From positions 1-28,402 of the forward strand of contig CAUUNL010000014.1 in assembly GCA_963546405.1 (NCBI GenBank): a stretch of 28,402 nt of DNA, given 5' to 3'. Below, piece after piece: positions 21,968 through 28,402 of this stretch. Source of the DNA: Abiotrophia defectiva_A. GTDB lineage: Bacteria; Bacillota; Bacilli; Lactobacillales; Aerococcaceae. Position 1 is the first letter of the stretch, and each line of letters opens with the position of its first letter. The position numbers and the translations under genes were made by a program. The notes below the pieces were generated by a model that was given only the letters and a program-made list of their open reading frames with translations, was not told the origin of the DNA and ran no database searches.

Positions 21968-21992
21968 CAGAAACCGCTATTTTTACACTATT

Positions 21993-22021
21993 ATTATGAC
22001 ATATTTATCTTGCTTTTACAA
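21993..22021 (-). promoter_or_regulatory. Promoter of the candidate RNA unit
   Basis: TTGTAA (22016-22021), 17-nt spacer, CATAAT (21993-21998) with TGT immediately before it, an extended -10, on the minus strand. Confidence 0.55.
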
Positions 22022-22059
22022 GTATCTTCTCGAGTCAGCTGCCAGGCCTTATCCCATCT

Positions 22060-22096
22060 AAAAAAATACGAAGCTAAGTATCGGCACTTAGCTTCG
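22060..22096 (-). terminator. Terminator after the carbohydrate-binding protein gene
   Basis: Perfect 11-bp stem CGAAGCTAAGT/ACTTAGCTTCG (22069-22079, 22086-22096) with a 6-nt loop, followed by TATTTTTTT on the minus strand. Confidence 0.88.
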
Positions 22097-22118
22097 CAGA
22101 GGAGAATGACCCTAATGA

Positions 22119-23780
22119 TTAGGGATGAAAGCCGCCTGTCACAGGAGTGACAAGGGCTGCCGTGGCAGTTTGGGTCGTCCCTTCCACCTGGATAGTGTAG
22201 GTCTGCCCGTCTACTAGGTCGGCACTGGACATAATGACCGCTTGGAAATCCTTGCTGGCTGTCTGACGCGCCACTTCCTTGCCATTGGCATCGAGGATGA
22301 TAAGGGTTTGGCCTGCAGTCCCTGCTATGTTAGCAGTAATGGAAGCCTGGGTGGATCCTTGGGCGAAACCTTGTAGCATATCGGAGGTCCCTAGGGCCCA
22401 GACCGTGCCGCCCGTGATGGTGATATCGCCCGCTGCATCGAGGGGGCCATTACCGCCTTGGACTGAGCCATTGACGACTAGGCTACCACCACTAACGGTG
22501 ACCGTCCCGTTGGAATCAATGCCGTCTCCTTCCGCATCAATGGTAAGGGTCCCACCTTCAAGGATGATTTGTAGGCTTGGGTCACTTTCTTCCTGGCCAC
22601 CTGGTGGCATGCCGCCAGGCCCTTGTCCATTTTGCGGTGGCTGGCTGCCTTGTGGCGGCGCTTGGCCAGCCGGTGGAGACGGTGGGGTTGCATTCTTGTC
22701 CTTGTTGTCTTGGTCAGCCTTACTGCCGGCTGCTGAGTCGGCAGTGGCCTGGCTGGCAGAAGAGCTGGCAGTGTCTGAATCAGTAGTGGCCTGGCTAGCA
22801 GAAGAGCTGGTGTCAGCTGTATTACTTGTGGTGCTAGCGTCTGTAGTCTTGCTTGTAGCGCTCGTGTCACTTGTCTTGTTAGAGGAGCCTGCCGAAGCGT
22901 TGACCCCGTCATCGCTACTCTTGATGGTGACATCGCCACCTAGTTGACGAATGACACGCGCTTCTAAGCCTTCCTCACTTTGGCTCACGGTAATCGTCCC
23001 GCCTTTGATAGTCAATTCATTGCCGGCATCCACCCCATCTTCGGTGGCAGCAATACTTAATTGAGTCGGATTGAGGCTAATGTTAGCTCGTTCGGTCGTC
23101 TCGTCATGCTCAGCGTGGAGACCGTCTTTTCCTGCTTCAATGGTCAGAGTGGCCGCCTCAATATCAAGGGCGCCCTCGGCCTTGAAACCATGGTTGGCGG
23201 CCTTGACGGTATAAGTCCCGCCTAACACCTTGAGGTCGTCTTCCACCTCTAAAGCATTCTTGGTAAGGGCAGTGAGGGTCAAGCTGCCTGTCCCGTTCAG
23301 GGTCAGAGGCACCTGAGTGTGGATGGTGGCTTTGACTTCCTCATCGTCGCTGGCCTGGCTTTCTGTCAAAGCATTCTGACTGCCTTCTGCTAGACTGATG
23401 ACGACTTCTTGGGCCTTGTTAACTTGAAGCAGGGTGCCCTTCCCTTCTAGGGTCAGGTTTTGAAAGACCAAGTGGACCTGGTCAGTGTCAGCAGCCTCTA
23501 CCACTAGCTTGATGTTCTTGCCGCTACCGGTCAGGACGTAGGTGCCGGCCTGGGTGATGGTCAACGTTTGGGCGCTGAAGCTGGTGCCTTGCCCTGTGAC
23601 GGTGGCAGTCTGATCAGCCAAGGTTATTTGGCTAGCCTGGCTCTCATCATAGCTCGTTTGGGCCTGGAAACTGGTCAATGACTGACTTTCCTGCGTGCCC
23701 GACTGGGCTAAGGCTGGATAAGCCAGGGACATACTGGCGGTCAGGCTGATGAGGGTGGCGATAGTAAAGCTTTTTCTCAT
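22119..23780 (-). CDS. Secreted carbohydrate-binding domain protein (Cthe_2159-like)
   Basis: A 553-residue exported protein. Signal peptide at residues 1-25 ends ALA-QS. The rest is built of short beta-helix-like repeats with the phrases GSGKNIKLVVEAADTDQVHL, NHGFKAEGALDIEAATLTIE, AGKDGLHAEHDE, ATEDGVDAGNELTIKGGTI, SDDGVNAS and EGDGIDSNGTVTVSGGSLVV. This is the pattern of PF14262 proteins, calcium-stabilised beta-helices related to the cellulose/pectin-binding Cthe_2159. Two low-complexity linkers interrupt it: a Ser/Thr/Ala-rich one (about 285-350) and a Pro/Gly/Gln-rich one (about 355-395). There is no LPXTG or membrane anchor. ATG at 23780 with GGGAGG. Monocistronic, with its own promoter and terminator. 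The ligand is unknown. Confidence 0.85.
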   Translation of the reverse strand: MRKSFTIATLISLTASMSLAYPALAQSGTQESQSLTSFQAQTSYDESQASQITLADQTATVTGQGTSFSAQTLTITQAGTYVLTGSGKNIKLVVEAADTDQVHLVFQNLTLEGKGTLLQVNKAQEVVISLAEGSQNALTESQASDDEEVKATIHTQVPLTLNGTGSLTLTALTKNALEVEDDLKVLGGTYTVKAANHGFKAEGALDIEAATLTIEAGKDGLHAEHDETTERANISLNPTQLSIAATEDGVDAGNELTIKGGTITVSQSEEGLEARVIRQLGGDVTIKSSDDGVNASAGSSNKTSDTSATSKTTDASTTSNTADTSSSASQATTDSDTASSSASQATADSAAGSKADQDNKDKNATPPSPPAGQAPPQGSQPPQNGQGPGGMPPGGQEESDPSLQIILEGGTLTIDAEGDGIDSNGTVTVSGGSLVVNGSVQGGNGPLDAAGDITITGGTVWALGTSDMLQGFAQGSTQASITANIAGTAGQTLIILDANGKEVARQTASKDFQAVIMSSADLVDGQTYTIQVEGTTQTATAALVTPVTGGFHP

Positions 23781-23838
23781 GATATGGACCTCCCTTATTG
23801 GTCTTGCGTGTAGTAATCTTGGATTGTTTTAATAATGG

Positions 23839-23875
23839 GTTAAGTGATAGTCAGATGTCCCCTCTATCACTTAAC
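23839..23875. promoter_or_regulatory. 12-bp inverted repeat at the transcript start
   Basis: GTTAAGTGATAG (23839-23850) and its exact complement (23864-23875) flank 13 nt. The predicted transcription start (about 23877) is immediately upstream, so the mRNA would begin with this stem, or a repressor could sit here. Confidence 0.6.
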
Positions 23876-23883
23876 TTGATTTC

Positions 23884-23915
23884 AGTATAGAAGTCCTAGC
23901 TAAAATTTACTTAAA
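23884..23915 (-). promoter_or_regulatory. Promoter with CiaR-like direct repeat
   Basis: TATACT (23884-23889) has no good -35, but TTTAAG-N5-TTTAGC (23910-23915, 23899-23904) ends 9 nt upstream of it. Spacing and sequence resemble the TTTAAG-N5-TTTAAG repeats bound by the response regulator CiaR of streptococci at activated promoters. Confidence 0.45.
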
Positions 23916-23994
23916 ATGCTGAAAGTATTTTTTTAGGTTAGGGGAAATCGTGGCCTGCCTTGTGCTAGGAAAGGTGTTTTCTGCGGTTTCCTGA

Positions 23995-24192
23995 GCTAGT
24001 GGTCCACTCTTTAAAGTGGACCACTGGCTCGGCGCTTTTCCCGGATTTCAGCCCGTTTTCGGCGAATTCCTAGGAGCTAGTGGTCCACTCTTTAAAGTGG
24101 GCCACTGGCTCGACACTTTTCCCGGATTTCGGCCCGTTTTCGGCGAGTTCCTAGGAGCTAGTGGTCCACTCTTCAAAGTGGGCCACTGGCTC
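23995..24192. repeat. Tandem 81-bp palindromic repeat, cluster 2 (three palindromes)
   Basis: Palindromes begin at 23995, 24076 and 24157, again exactly 81 bp apart, with the same spacer type as cluster 1 (CTTTTCCCGGATTTCxGCCC). The second and third have GTCC on the left arm and GGGC on the right, giving one T-G pair. It lies between the ecsB terminator and the carbohydrate-binding gene's promoter. Confidence 0.9.
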
Positions 24193-24223
24193 CTAGGAAA
24201 GGCAGGGATTTTTCTGGCTATAC

Positions 24224-24258
24224 AAAAAGCCCTCTTTCAATAGGTTATTGAAAGAGGG
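24224..24258 (-). terminator. Terminator of the coaBC-ecsA-ecsB operon
   Basis: Perfect 13-bp stem (24230-24242 with 24246-24258) and a 3-nt loop, followed by CTTTTTG on the minus strand. Confidence 0.88.
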
Positions 24259-24269
24259 GGTAAACTTCA

Positions 24270-25526
24270 TTAATGTAATCGGCTATGGCGGCCAATCCAA
24301 AATGGTAGGTAAACTAGGAGGCCTAGTGCTGCAACGGCTAGCCAAATCAAGAGGCAGAGGCCCAAGTGAGACCAGTTACCCTGAGCTAGAACAGCAAGCA
24401 AGAGGCTATAGACTAGCAACTGTAAGGCTAGAATCATGGCTAGTACGGGGCGCAAGGCAGGCACTAGCGATTGTTGACCAACCGGATAGAGGCGCTCTAG
24501 CGGGTGGCGCAAAGGCTCTAGGGCTAGGGGCATGAGCTGAACTAGGGTCAAGACTGTGCTCAGTGCACCGGCTGCTGCCCAGAGCCAGACTTGTTGACTG
24601 CTGACGATGACGAGGCTGAAGAAAATCAGCACCCGCAGCCAGATGCCGGAATAGGCGGTATTGCGCACTAGATGGCGCAGGTAGAGATAGGCATAGCGAT
24701 TGGCTAGGCGCCCAGACAGACTCTTGAGGACGCCATCCAAATAAGCTCGTCGCTTAATCGGCGGAATCTGTTGGGGCACCTCCGCAAAGAGGGCCAACCA
24801 GCGATAGAGGCTGGCGCGACGGGCCTGCTCTTGGGCTACTAAGGCTTCAAACTCAATCCAATGTTGGTCTAGTTTGCGGCAGGTCCAGCAGAGAAAGGCA
24901 GCGCCTAGAATCAGCAGTAAGGCCAAAAGTCCCAAAGCCAGGTTAGCCGGCAGCCACAAGCTCCCCGCTCCCAGTCCTGCCAAGGCCAGAGCTAGCAGAG
25001 AAGCAGACAAAGCTTTTGGCAGCAAGCCGCTATAAAAGCCTAGATAGCCGGCCCAAGCCACTAATAACTTGGCGGCCACTACATAGACAATCAGACAGAG
25101 AGCCTGACCCAAGGACCAACCAAAGCCCAAACTAATCAGTGGCGCCAGCAACAAGGTCAAGACAGCCAAGACCAGACTAGGAGCAAGAGCACCCAACCAG
25201 ACGCCCCATTTCCAGACAGCATGCCATTGATAACCCCGGGCGAAGAGATAGCTCTTGTCCGGCTCGTAGGTTAGGAGCAAGGGCCGGCCCCAAGCCAGGC
25301 CTGCCCACCAGACTAGCAAGCAGACCGCCGTCATCATCAAACCCAAACCTTGGGGCGGCTGGCTTTGCAAGGAGACCAGTAATTGTTGGTAATAGATACT
25401 GAAGAAACCAAAGGCCACCAAGAGAATGAGGGCCATGTGGTCATTGAGAATGAGCCGGCTGTAACGACTCATGGTCTTGGCAAAGTCGCGCAAGCGCCCC
25501 TGCCAGAGACTGTTCAAATCCTTCAT
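24270..25526 (-). CDS. ecsB: ABC transporter permease EcsB
   Basis: A 418-residue membrane protein with roughly ten hydrophobic segments grouped in three clusters. It matches EcsB in length, in its N-terminal LWQGRLRDFAKTMSRYSRLI (cytoplasmic start before the first helix), and in the central PQQIPPIKRRAYLDG region. In Bacillus the EcsAB transporter affects secretion, competence and intramembrane proteolysis; its substrate is not settled, and peptide export is one proposal. The ATG overlaps the ecsA stop (ATGA), so EcsA and EcsB are translationally coupled. No ecsC follows. The coding sequence is notably Leu/Ala-rich. Confidence 0.9.
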   Translation of the reverse strand: MKDLNSLWQGRLRDFAKTMSRYSRLILNDHMALILLVAFGFFSIYYQQLLVSLQSQPPQGLGLMMTAVCLLVWWAGLAWGRPLLLTYEPDKSYLFARGYQWHAVWKWGVWLGALAPSLVLAVLTLLLAPLISLGFGWSLGQALCLIVYVVAAKLLVAWAGYLGFYSGLLPKALSASLLALALAGLGAGSLWLPANLALGLLALLLILGAAFLCWTCRKLDQHWIEFEALVAQEQARRASLYRWLALFAEVPQQIPPIKRRAYLDGVLKSLSGRLANRYAYLYLRHLVRNTAYSGIWLRVLIFFSLVIVSSQQVWLWAAAGALSTVLTLVQLMPLALEPLRHPLERLYPVGQQSLVPALRPVLAMILALQLLVYSLLLAVLAQGNWSHLGLCLLIWLAVAALGLLVYLPFWIGRHSRLH

Positions 25527-26260
25527 GCCGTCACCTCGCGACTGGCCATTTGGATATAGAGTTGATCCAGACTAGCACCTGGCGCTTCTAGGGTTTCCTG
25601 CAAGTCAGCTAGGGTGCCCTGAGCATAGAGGCGACCAGCCTGCATCATGAGGTAGGAGTCGGCTAGATTTTCCACCAAGCCTAGGACGTGAGTCGTCAAG
25701 AGGATAGCGCAACCGGCTTGGGCGCGGGCCTGGAGAATGTCCTTGAATTGCTGAATGGCCAAGGGGTCTAAGCCCAAGAAAGGCTCGTCAATAATCAGGA
25801 ATTTGGCATCGGAGACCAAGGCGCAGACAATCATGACCTTTTGCTTCATGCCCTTAGAAAAATGGGTCGGGAACCAATCCAACTGCTTGTCCAAACGGAA
25901 GAGCTTGAGTAGGGGTTGAGCCCGCTCCATCACGACTGCCGGGTCCAGGCCATAACCCAGGGCTGTCAGTTCCAGATGCTCGCGCAAGGTCAGCGCTTCA
26001 TAGAGAATGGGCGTCTCAGGCACATAGGCTAGCTGGCTGGCAAAGGCCTGGTGGTTTTCCTGCAGGCTGAGGCCATCTAGGGTGACCGTCCCAGCTTGAG
26101 GCTTAAGCAAGCCCAGGATGGTCTTGAGCAGGGTGGATTTGCCCGCCCCATTGAGCCCAATTAGGGCTACAATTTGGCCCCACTCAATCTGGAAGTTAAT
26201 GTCTTGGATGACCGGCACCTGGCGGTAACCACTGGCCAATCCGGCTACACGAATTGTCAT
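25523..26260 (-). CDS. ecsA: ABC transporter ATP-binding protein EcsA
   Basis: A 245-residue ABC ATPase, the expected EcsA length. Walker A GLNGAGKST is at residues 35-43, the Q-loop region AYVPETPILYEALTLREHLE, the signature variant FSKGMKQK (family-typical SKGM rather than SGG), Walker B FLIIDEP and the switch His in LLTTHV. It energises EcsB from the cytoplasm. Its start overlaps the coaBC stop by an ATGA and its stop overlaps the ecsB start in the same way. Confidence 0.93.
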   Translation of the reverse strand: MTIRVAGLASGYRQVPVIQDINFQIEWGQIVALIGLNGAGKSTLLKTILGLLKPQAGTVTLDGLSLQENHQAFASQLAYVPETPILYEALTLREHLELTALGYGLDPAVVMERAQPLLKLFRLDKQLDWFPTHFSKGMKQKVMIVCALVSDAKFLIIDEPFLGLDPLAIQQFKDILQARAQAGCAILLTTHVLGLVENLADSYLMMQAGRLYAQGTLADLQETLEAPGASLDQLYIQMASREVTA

Positions 26261-27474
26261 AGTGTCTCTTCTCCTTCAGCTAGAATCACTTGCCAGGCTG
26301 CCAAGGCTAGGCTGGTCTTGGACTGTTGGGGCAGGAGAACTTCCTGACCCTGAGCCCCCAGGACATAGACCTGGTTCTTGTCGGAGTTGAAGCCGATGGC
26401 CGGGTTGGACACATCATTGGCGATGAGCCAGTCGGCCCCTTTCTTGCTTAACTTAGCTCGGGCATGTTCTAGCAAATTCTGGGTTTCCGCCGCAAAGCCG
26501 ATTAGGACTTGCTGGCGCTTGGTTTGGCCCAATTGAGCCAAAATATCTGGGTTTTCGACTAAGTCTAGTTGCCAGTCCGTCTGACCGGCCACTTTCTTAA
26601 TCTTCTGATCATGAGGCTGCTTGACCCGATAGTCGCTGACGGCTGCAGCCATGACGACATAGTCCATTTGGTCATAGCGTGATGTCATGGCTTGGGCCAA
26701 TTCTTGGGCTGACGCTACCTCTTGGACTTGGACACCTTCTGGTGGTAGGAGGCTTTGGGTGGTGGAGACCAGGGTGACGGTCGCGCCCAACCAGTCAGCC
26801 GCCTGGGCCATGGCATAGCCCATTTTGCCAGACGAATCGTTGCTGATGTAACGGACTGGGTCAATGCGCTCGCGAGTGCCCCCGGCCGAGACAATGACCT
26901 GCTTGCCGGCTAAGCTTTGAGGCAAATAGGTCCGGGCATAGAGGCGCTCGACTTGGGCCACAATGCGATGGAGTTCAGGTAGGCGGCCTTTGCCTTCATA
27001 GCCTTCCGCTAAGAAACCTGTGTCAGGCTCCATAATGGTCAGACCATCTGCTCGCAGTTGGGCTAGGTTGCGCTGGGTCGCGGGGTTCTCGTACATGTGG
27101 ACATTCATGGCCGGCACCACCAGAATAGGAGCCGTTACTGCCAAGAGGGTGGTAGTCACCACATCATCTGCCAAGCCGTGCGCCATCTTGGCCAGGCCAT
27201 TGGCTGTGGCTGGCACCACCAGGGCTAGGTCGCACCAGTCGGCCATGGCCACATGTTGGACTTGGCTAGGCTCCCGCTCGTCAAAAGTATGGGTGAGGAC
27301 CGGACGTTTGGTCAGGACCTGCAAGGTCAGCGGCGTCACAAATTCCTGGGCCGACTGAGTCATAGCCACCTGAACTTGGGCGCCCTTTTTGATTAGCTGG
27401 CGTACCAGCTCTGGCACCTTATAGGCAGCGATGCCCCCCATGACAAAGACACCGATTTTTACATTTTCTAACAC
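26257..27474 (-). CDS. coaBC: Bifunctional phosphopantothenoylcysteine decarboxylase/synthetase CoaBC
   Basis: A 405-residue coenzyme A biosynthesis enzyme. CoaC (about 1-190) decarboxylates phosphopantothenoylcysteine with FMN; visible are the catalytic His74 in QHVAMAD, ATANGLAKMAHGLADD and PAMN (Asn124). CoaB (about 188-405) joins phosphopantothenate and Cys using CTP: SAGGTRERIDPVRYISNDSS, AAAVSDYR and KIKK are present. At the position of the E. coli active-site Cys158 (motif ACGxxGxGR) the sequence is LAEG with Glu157. The start is GTG at 27474 behind GGAGG. Pairing with ecsAB in one operon is unusual but has no obvious functional meaning. Confidence 0.94.
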   Translation of the reverse strand: MLENVKIGVFVMGGIAAYKVPELVRQLIKKGAQVQVAMTQSAQEFVTPLTLQVLTKRPVLTHTFDEREPSQVQHVAMADWCDLALVVPATANGLAKMAHGLADDVVTTTLLAVTAPILVVPAMNVHMYENPATQRNLAQLRADGLTIMEPDTGFLAEGYEGKGRLPELHRIVAQVERLYARTYLPQSLAGKQVIVSAGGTRERIDPVRYISNDSSGKMGYAMAQAADWLGATVTLVSTTQSLLPPEGVQVQEVASAQELAQAMTSRYDQMDYVVMAAAVSDYRVKQPHDQKIKKVAGQTDWQLDLVENPDILAQLGQTKRQQVLIGFAAETQNLLEHARAKLSKKGADWLIANDVSNPAIGFNSDKNQVYVLGAQGQEVLLPQQSKTSLALAAWQVILAEGEETL

Positions 27475-27522
27475 GCGGAGCCACCTCCAATCATTTTCCT
27501 TCTTATTTTAGCATATTCCAGC

Positions 27523-27547
27523 AAAAAAAGAGAGGCCCAGGCCTCTC
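27523..27547 (-). terminator. Terminator after the oxidoreductase gene
   Basis: GAGAGGCC (27530-27537) pairs with GGCCTCTC (27540-27547), followed by T7 on the minus strand. It separates the oxidoreductase gene from coaBC. Confidence 0.85.
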
Positions 27548-27551
27548 CTCC

Positions 27552-27640
27552 TTAAATGCGACTGGATAAGGTTGCCAGATAGACGTCAATCTCCTCAAAC
27601 GCGACTGGACAGGGTGGCCAGATAGACGTCAATCTCCTCC
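27552..27640. repeat. 43-bp tandem duplication at the 3' end of the oxidoreductase gene
   Basis: GCGACTGGA..AGG.TG.CCAGATAGACGTCAATCTCCTC occurs from 27558 and again from 27601. The coding end of the gene lies in the upper copy; the lower copy repeats the last codons plus an alternative stop (TAA, 27552-27554). Confidence 0.88.
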
Positions 27641-28170
27641 TGGCTAATATGGCCGATGCCCCCTAGGTTGTACCAAATTGGATTGAGGAAGCCCACATCC
27701 TTGAAGGTGCCGGCCATGGTCGTGCCCCGAACGGGGTCGCCAAAGACCTGCTCCAGGTCTTCCGTAGAAGCGGCTGAAGTCGTGAAAATGTAGGTCTTGC
27801 GCACCTGGCGGCTGGCTAGGAGACGCTGATTTTCGGTCTCGAAGGCCGACTTAGGCAGCAGCACCTTATCCAGGAAACCCCGCATAATGGCGGGCATGTC
27901 ATACCACCAAATAGGATAGATGAAGATAATTTGGTCTGTCTGGTCCAGAATTTGGACATAGCGCTCTACCTGGGGATCGGTCGTCTTGCCTTCCCCATAG
28001 ACGGCTAAGTCCGCGGCCGACAGAACCGGATTGAACTGGTCAGCATAGAGGTCGAGTACGGTCACCGGATGGCCCTTGGCTTCTAGGGTGGCGACTAGGC
28101 GCTCCAAAATAGCATGGTTGAGACTGCCCTCATAGGGGTGGGCGTAAACAATGGTCGTCTGCATAGTCAT
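27595..28170 (-). CDS. NAD(P)H-dependent oxidoreductase, quinone-reductase-like flavodoxin fold
   Basis: A 191-residue flavoprotein of the NAD(P)H dehydrogenase (quinone)/MdaB-KefG type. IVYAHPYEGSLNHAILERL is the flavin phosphate-binding start, followed by DLYADQFNPVL, and IIFIYPIWWYDMPAIMRGFL is the family's flavin/substrate segment. Such enzymes make two-electron reductions of quinones or related acceptors in the cytoplasm; the exact substrate is unknown. The ATG at 28170 is supported by AAAGGA 9 nt upstream. The frame stays open to 28326 only because it runs through the palindromic repeat. Its C-terminus has been reset by a 43-bp tandem duplication, ending SSRV-TGA. Confidence 0.88.
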   Translation of the reverse strand: MTMQTTIVYAHPYEGSLNHAILERLVATLEAKGHPVTVLDLYADQFNPVLSAADLAVYGEGKTTDPQVERYVQILDQTDQIIFIYPIWWYDMPAIMRGFLDKVLLPKSAFETENQRLLASRQVRKTYIFTTSAASTEDLEQVFGDPVRGTTMAGTFKDVGFLNPIWYNLGGIGHISQEEIDVYLATLSSRV

Positions 28171-28210
28171 CTTAGCACGTCCTTTCTCTGAGTTTGGTAG
28201 GGTTTTCCAT

Positions 28211-28239
28211 ATTGTAACATATTTTGGGGCTGATATTAA
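28211..28239 (-). promoter_or_regulatory. Promoter of the oxidoreductase gene
   Basis: Extended -10 TGTTACAAT (-10 hexamer at 28211-28216) with TTAATA 17 nt upstream (28234-28239) on the minus strand. Confidence 0.5.
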
Positions 28240-28296
28240 GTGAGGTGGATAGGTAGGGGGTGCGGAGGCTAGATAGGAGGTACGGTGCCCGGAGGA

Positions 28297-28332
28297 GCTA
28301 GTGGTCCACTCGACCGAGTGGGCCACTGGCTC
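28297..28332. repeat. Single copy of the dispersed palindromic repeat
   Basis: GAGCTAGTGGTCCACTC-GACC-GAGTGGGCCACTGGCTC, the same palindrome as in clusters 1 and 2 in the same orientation, with one T-G pair in the arms. The 46-bp spacer is not kept. Confidence 0.85.
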
Positions 28333-28380
28333 ATGCCTTTTGTGCCCTTTTAGATTAAGTCCCTATAATTGTGTAAAAAG

Positions 28381-28402
28381 AAAAAGCCAGGTAATCTCTG
28401 GT
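28381..28402 (-). terminator. Probable terminator of a gene beyond the window
   Basis: On the minus strand ACCAGAGATTACCTGG is followed by CTTTTTCTTTTT. The stem (CCAG/CTGG) may extend past the window end. It suggests a minus-strand gene just upstream. Confidence 0.4.

Larger units (their letters stand above)
21481..21986 (-). ncRNA. Candidate ~500-nt transcript with own promoter and terminator
   Basis: The minus strand has an extended -10 promoter (21993-22021) and an intrinsic terminator (21481-21530) bracketing about 500 nt that contains no gene with a ribosome binding site. The interval has several hairpin-capable stretches: GGAACTAGTTCC near the start, GTCTG-CCA/TGG-CAGAC near 21805-21830 and GGGCC/GGCCC near 21745-21762. 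I do not recognise tmRNA, RNase P RNA, 6S or a riboswitch in it. It may instead be a decayed gene; a 73-codon frame (21746-21967) is the longest in it. Confidence 0.35.

Noticed and set aside
22279..22947. 222-codon plus-strand frame opposite the carbohydrate-binding protein gene
   Set aside because: Antisense shadow of a low-complexity, GC-rich coding stretch; no ribosome binding site and no domain.
28171..28326. N-terminal extension of the oxidoreductase up to 28326
   Set aside because: It runs through the promoter and the palindromic repeat; the ATG at 28170 has a Shine-Dalgarno and begins the conserved flavodoxin fold.

Overview
The window looks like a chromosomal piece of a low-to-mid GC Gram-positive bacterium of the order Lactobacillales. 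The reasons are strong AGGAGG ribosome binding sites, a bifunctional coaBC next to ecsAB, a livJHMGF operon ending in a CBS-ACT gene as in streptococci, a scrA/scrB/scrR sucrose locus, and type VII secretion (WXG100) components. Genus cannot be fixed from sequence alone; an Aerococcaceae-type organism such as Abiotrophia or Facklamia is a guess. Every gene I accept lies on the minus strand, so transcription runs from high to low coordinates.

Region 1 (1-9700) is visibly AT-richer than the rest. It holds one intact WXG100 gene (70-369) and a long array of small membrane-anchored or lipoprotein genes (792-9542). The array falls into four homology groups, named here: A (about 180-205 aa, C-terminal WYxW motif), B1 and B2 (about 220-245 aa, YPT..xLF..FP motif) and C (DUF1310-like, about 130 aa). 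Read in transcription order the genes repeat as B2-C-B1-A, three times, with decayed remnants in two of the apparent gaps. This resembles arrays of immunity or accessory genes beside type VII toxins, but no toxin gene is present here. Upstream of the array (9571-9690) is the scar of a second WXG100 unit, with promoter, leader hairpin and terminator kept and the coding body gone.

Region 2 (9889-11163) is a probable three-gene unit: a DUF6483-like protein and two paralogous small membrane proteins resembling DUF1648/SdpI, with a good promoter and a strong terminator. Region 3 (11208-16624) is the branched-chain amino acid ABC transporter operon livJ-livH-livM-livG-livF plus a CBS-ACT protein. 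It has a clear promoter, a hairpin attenuator after livJ and a terminal terminator; the binding protein LivJ unexpectedly lacks a lipobox.

Region 4 (17161-21294) is the sucrose locus: scrR, scrA (PTS EIIBC) and scrB (sucrose-6-phosphate hydrolase), with two ScrR-type operators on a near-consensus scrA promoter. Region 5 (21481-22021) has a promoter and a terminator bracketing about 500 nt without a convincing gene, a candidate noncoding RNA. Region 6 (22060-23915) encodes a secreted carbohydrate-binding (Cthe_2159-like) protein behind a CiaR-like direct repeat. Region 7 (24224-28239) holds coaBC-ecsA-ecsB, translationally coupled, and an NAD(P)H-dependent quinone-type oxidoreductase.

An 81-bp unit built around a perfect or wobble-paired palindrome recurs in three intergenic regions (16791-16987, 23995-24192, 28297-28332), always in the same orientation. 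It is the window's own dispersed repeat family.
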